A stretch of 64,000 bases of DNA from an uncultured Acidimicrobiales bacterium (lineage in GTDB: Bacteria; Actinomycetota; Acidimicrobiia; Acidimicrobiales; SZUA-35): NCBI GenBank assembly GCA_938002965.1, contig CALKZY010000024.1:1-64000 (forward strand), read 5' to 3'. A program made the position numbers and the translations under genes. The notes beneath the pieces are model-generated. The model was not told where the DNA came from and searched no databases. It worked only from the letters and a program-made list of their open reading frames with translations. This document shows positions 63,706-64,000 of this stretch, piece by piece; positions within the stretch are counted from its first letter, which is position 1, and every line of letters begins with the position of its first letter.

Positions 63706-64000
63706 TTAGCCCCGGCCGTATTGGAAGTAGCCGCCGCAGTGCAGCACCTCGGTCATCAACTTGCCTGAGGCACAGACACCGCCTCGGAACAAGCCACTGG
63801 CGAAGGTGGATGCTGCTTCGGACTGGTAGGTGATTCCATTGAGGACCACATAGTCGACCAGGAGGTTCCGGTCATAGGAGCCTTTGACAGCGTCATTGGC
63901 AAAGACGACCTTGATGTCATCGATCGAGGTGTCGGCCGGTATGGCTACCTCGTAGCTGGCCAGATCGCTCGACACGTCAACTGAGCCGACGGCGTTGCCG
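63706..64000 (-). CDS. 3' end of a secreted protein with CBM60-like xylan-binding module
   Basis: The reading frame is open through the right edge; the GTG at 63975 is internal. The visible 97 residues contain IKVVFANDAVKGSYDRNLLV then DYVVLNGITYQSEAAST and LHCGGYFQYGRG, a pattern typical of the calcium-dependent xylan-binding CBM60/CBM36 group, with a Cys pair. The upstream domains, perhaps a hydrolase, lie outside the window. Confidence 0.7.
   Translation of the reverse strand, partial: GNAVGSVDVSSDLASYEVAIPADTSIDDIKVVFANDAVKGSYDRNLLVDYVVLNGITYQSEAASTFASGLFRGGVCASGKLMTEVLHCGGYFQYGRG

Overview
The window is high-G+C DNA with tightly packed genes on both strands. The gene order rpsF-ssb-rpsR-rplI-dnaB, a ClpP2-type protease, many GTG starts and very acidic, Thr/Asp-rich secreted proteins suggest an actinobacterium. 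It is probably a marine or aquatic Acidimicrobiia-like lineage; that placement is inference from gene content and style, not a database match. No rRNA, tRNA, CRISPR array, transposase or phage gene was recognised.

Layout. 0-5.1 kb: the end of a secreted subtilisin, then a three-gene module of a repeat lipoprotein, an ECF sigma factor and a membrane anti-sigma-like protein. The lipoprotein and the anti-sigma-like protein share a repeat domain of about 110 residues, and the lipoprotein and sigma genes carry the same upstream promoter motif. 5.2-7.2 kb: two small alpha/beta-barrel or VOC proteins and an alditol oxidase homologue. 7.3-12.8 kb: a cobalamin riboswitch followed by btuF-btuC-btuD-cobO-cobQ. 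12.8-17.1 kb: a Thr-rich membrane protein, a soluble reductive-dehalogenase-like protein (a plausible B12 user) and a BtrH/DUF4872-type protein. 17.2-29.9 kb: a second secreted subtilisin, a 2OG-Fe(II) oxygenase, a PuuD-like hydrolase, lipoproteins, an EEP-family phosphoesterase, an MFS / acyl-CoA dehydrogenase / butyrobetaine-hydroxylase-like operon and an ABC-F ATPase.

30-43.5 kb: a Tat-exported cytokinin-dehydrogenase-like oxidase, a SOD-like lipoprotein, a 23-bp tandem repeat, a GGDEF/EAL protein, and a set of secreted proteins. Two of these, otherwise unlike each other, share a Cys-rich N-terminal domain. A thioredoxin-like lipoprotein, an orphan DNA methyltransferase and a 1235-residue DUF11-type repeat protein also lie here. 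43.8-57.5 kb: transporters, a 16-bp minisatellite between convergent genes, an ArsR/SRPBCC pair, a clpP gene interrupted by an in-frame TGA inside a small palindromic insertion, an unusual AT-rich intergenic region, threonine aldolase, two NUDIX hydrolases, a DEAD-box helicase, an AlkD-like protein and a candidate structured RNA. 57.6-61.1 kb: the replication/ribosomal operon, with an S18 carrying a long acidic tail. 61.4-64 kb: a secreted zinc metalloprotease, a lipoprotein and the end of a gene with a xylan-binding-type module.

The best candidates for something undescribed are the ECF module with its shared repeat domain and promoter, the Cys-rich secreted domain shared across 34.7-43.5 kb, and the broken or recoded clpP.
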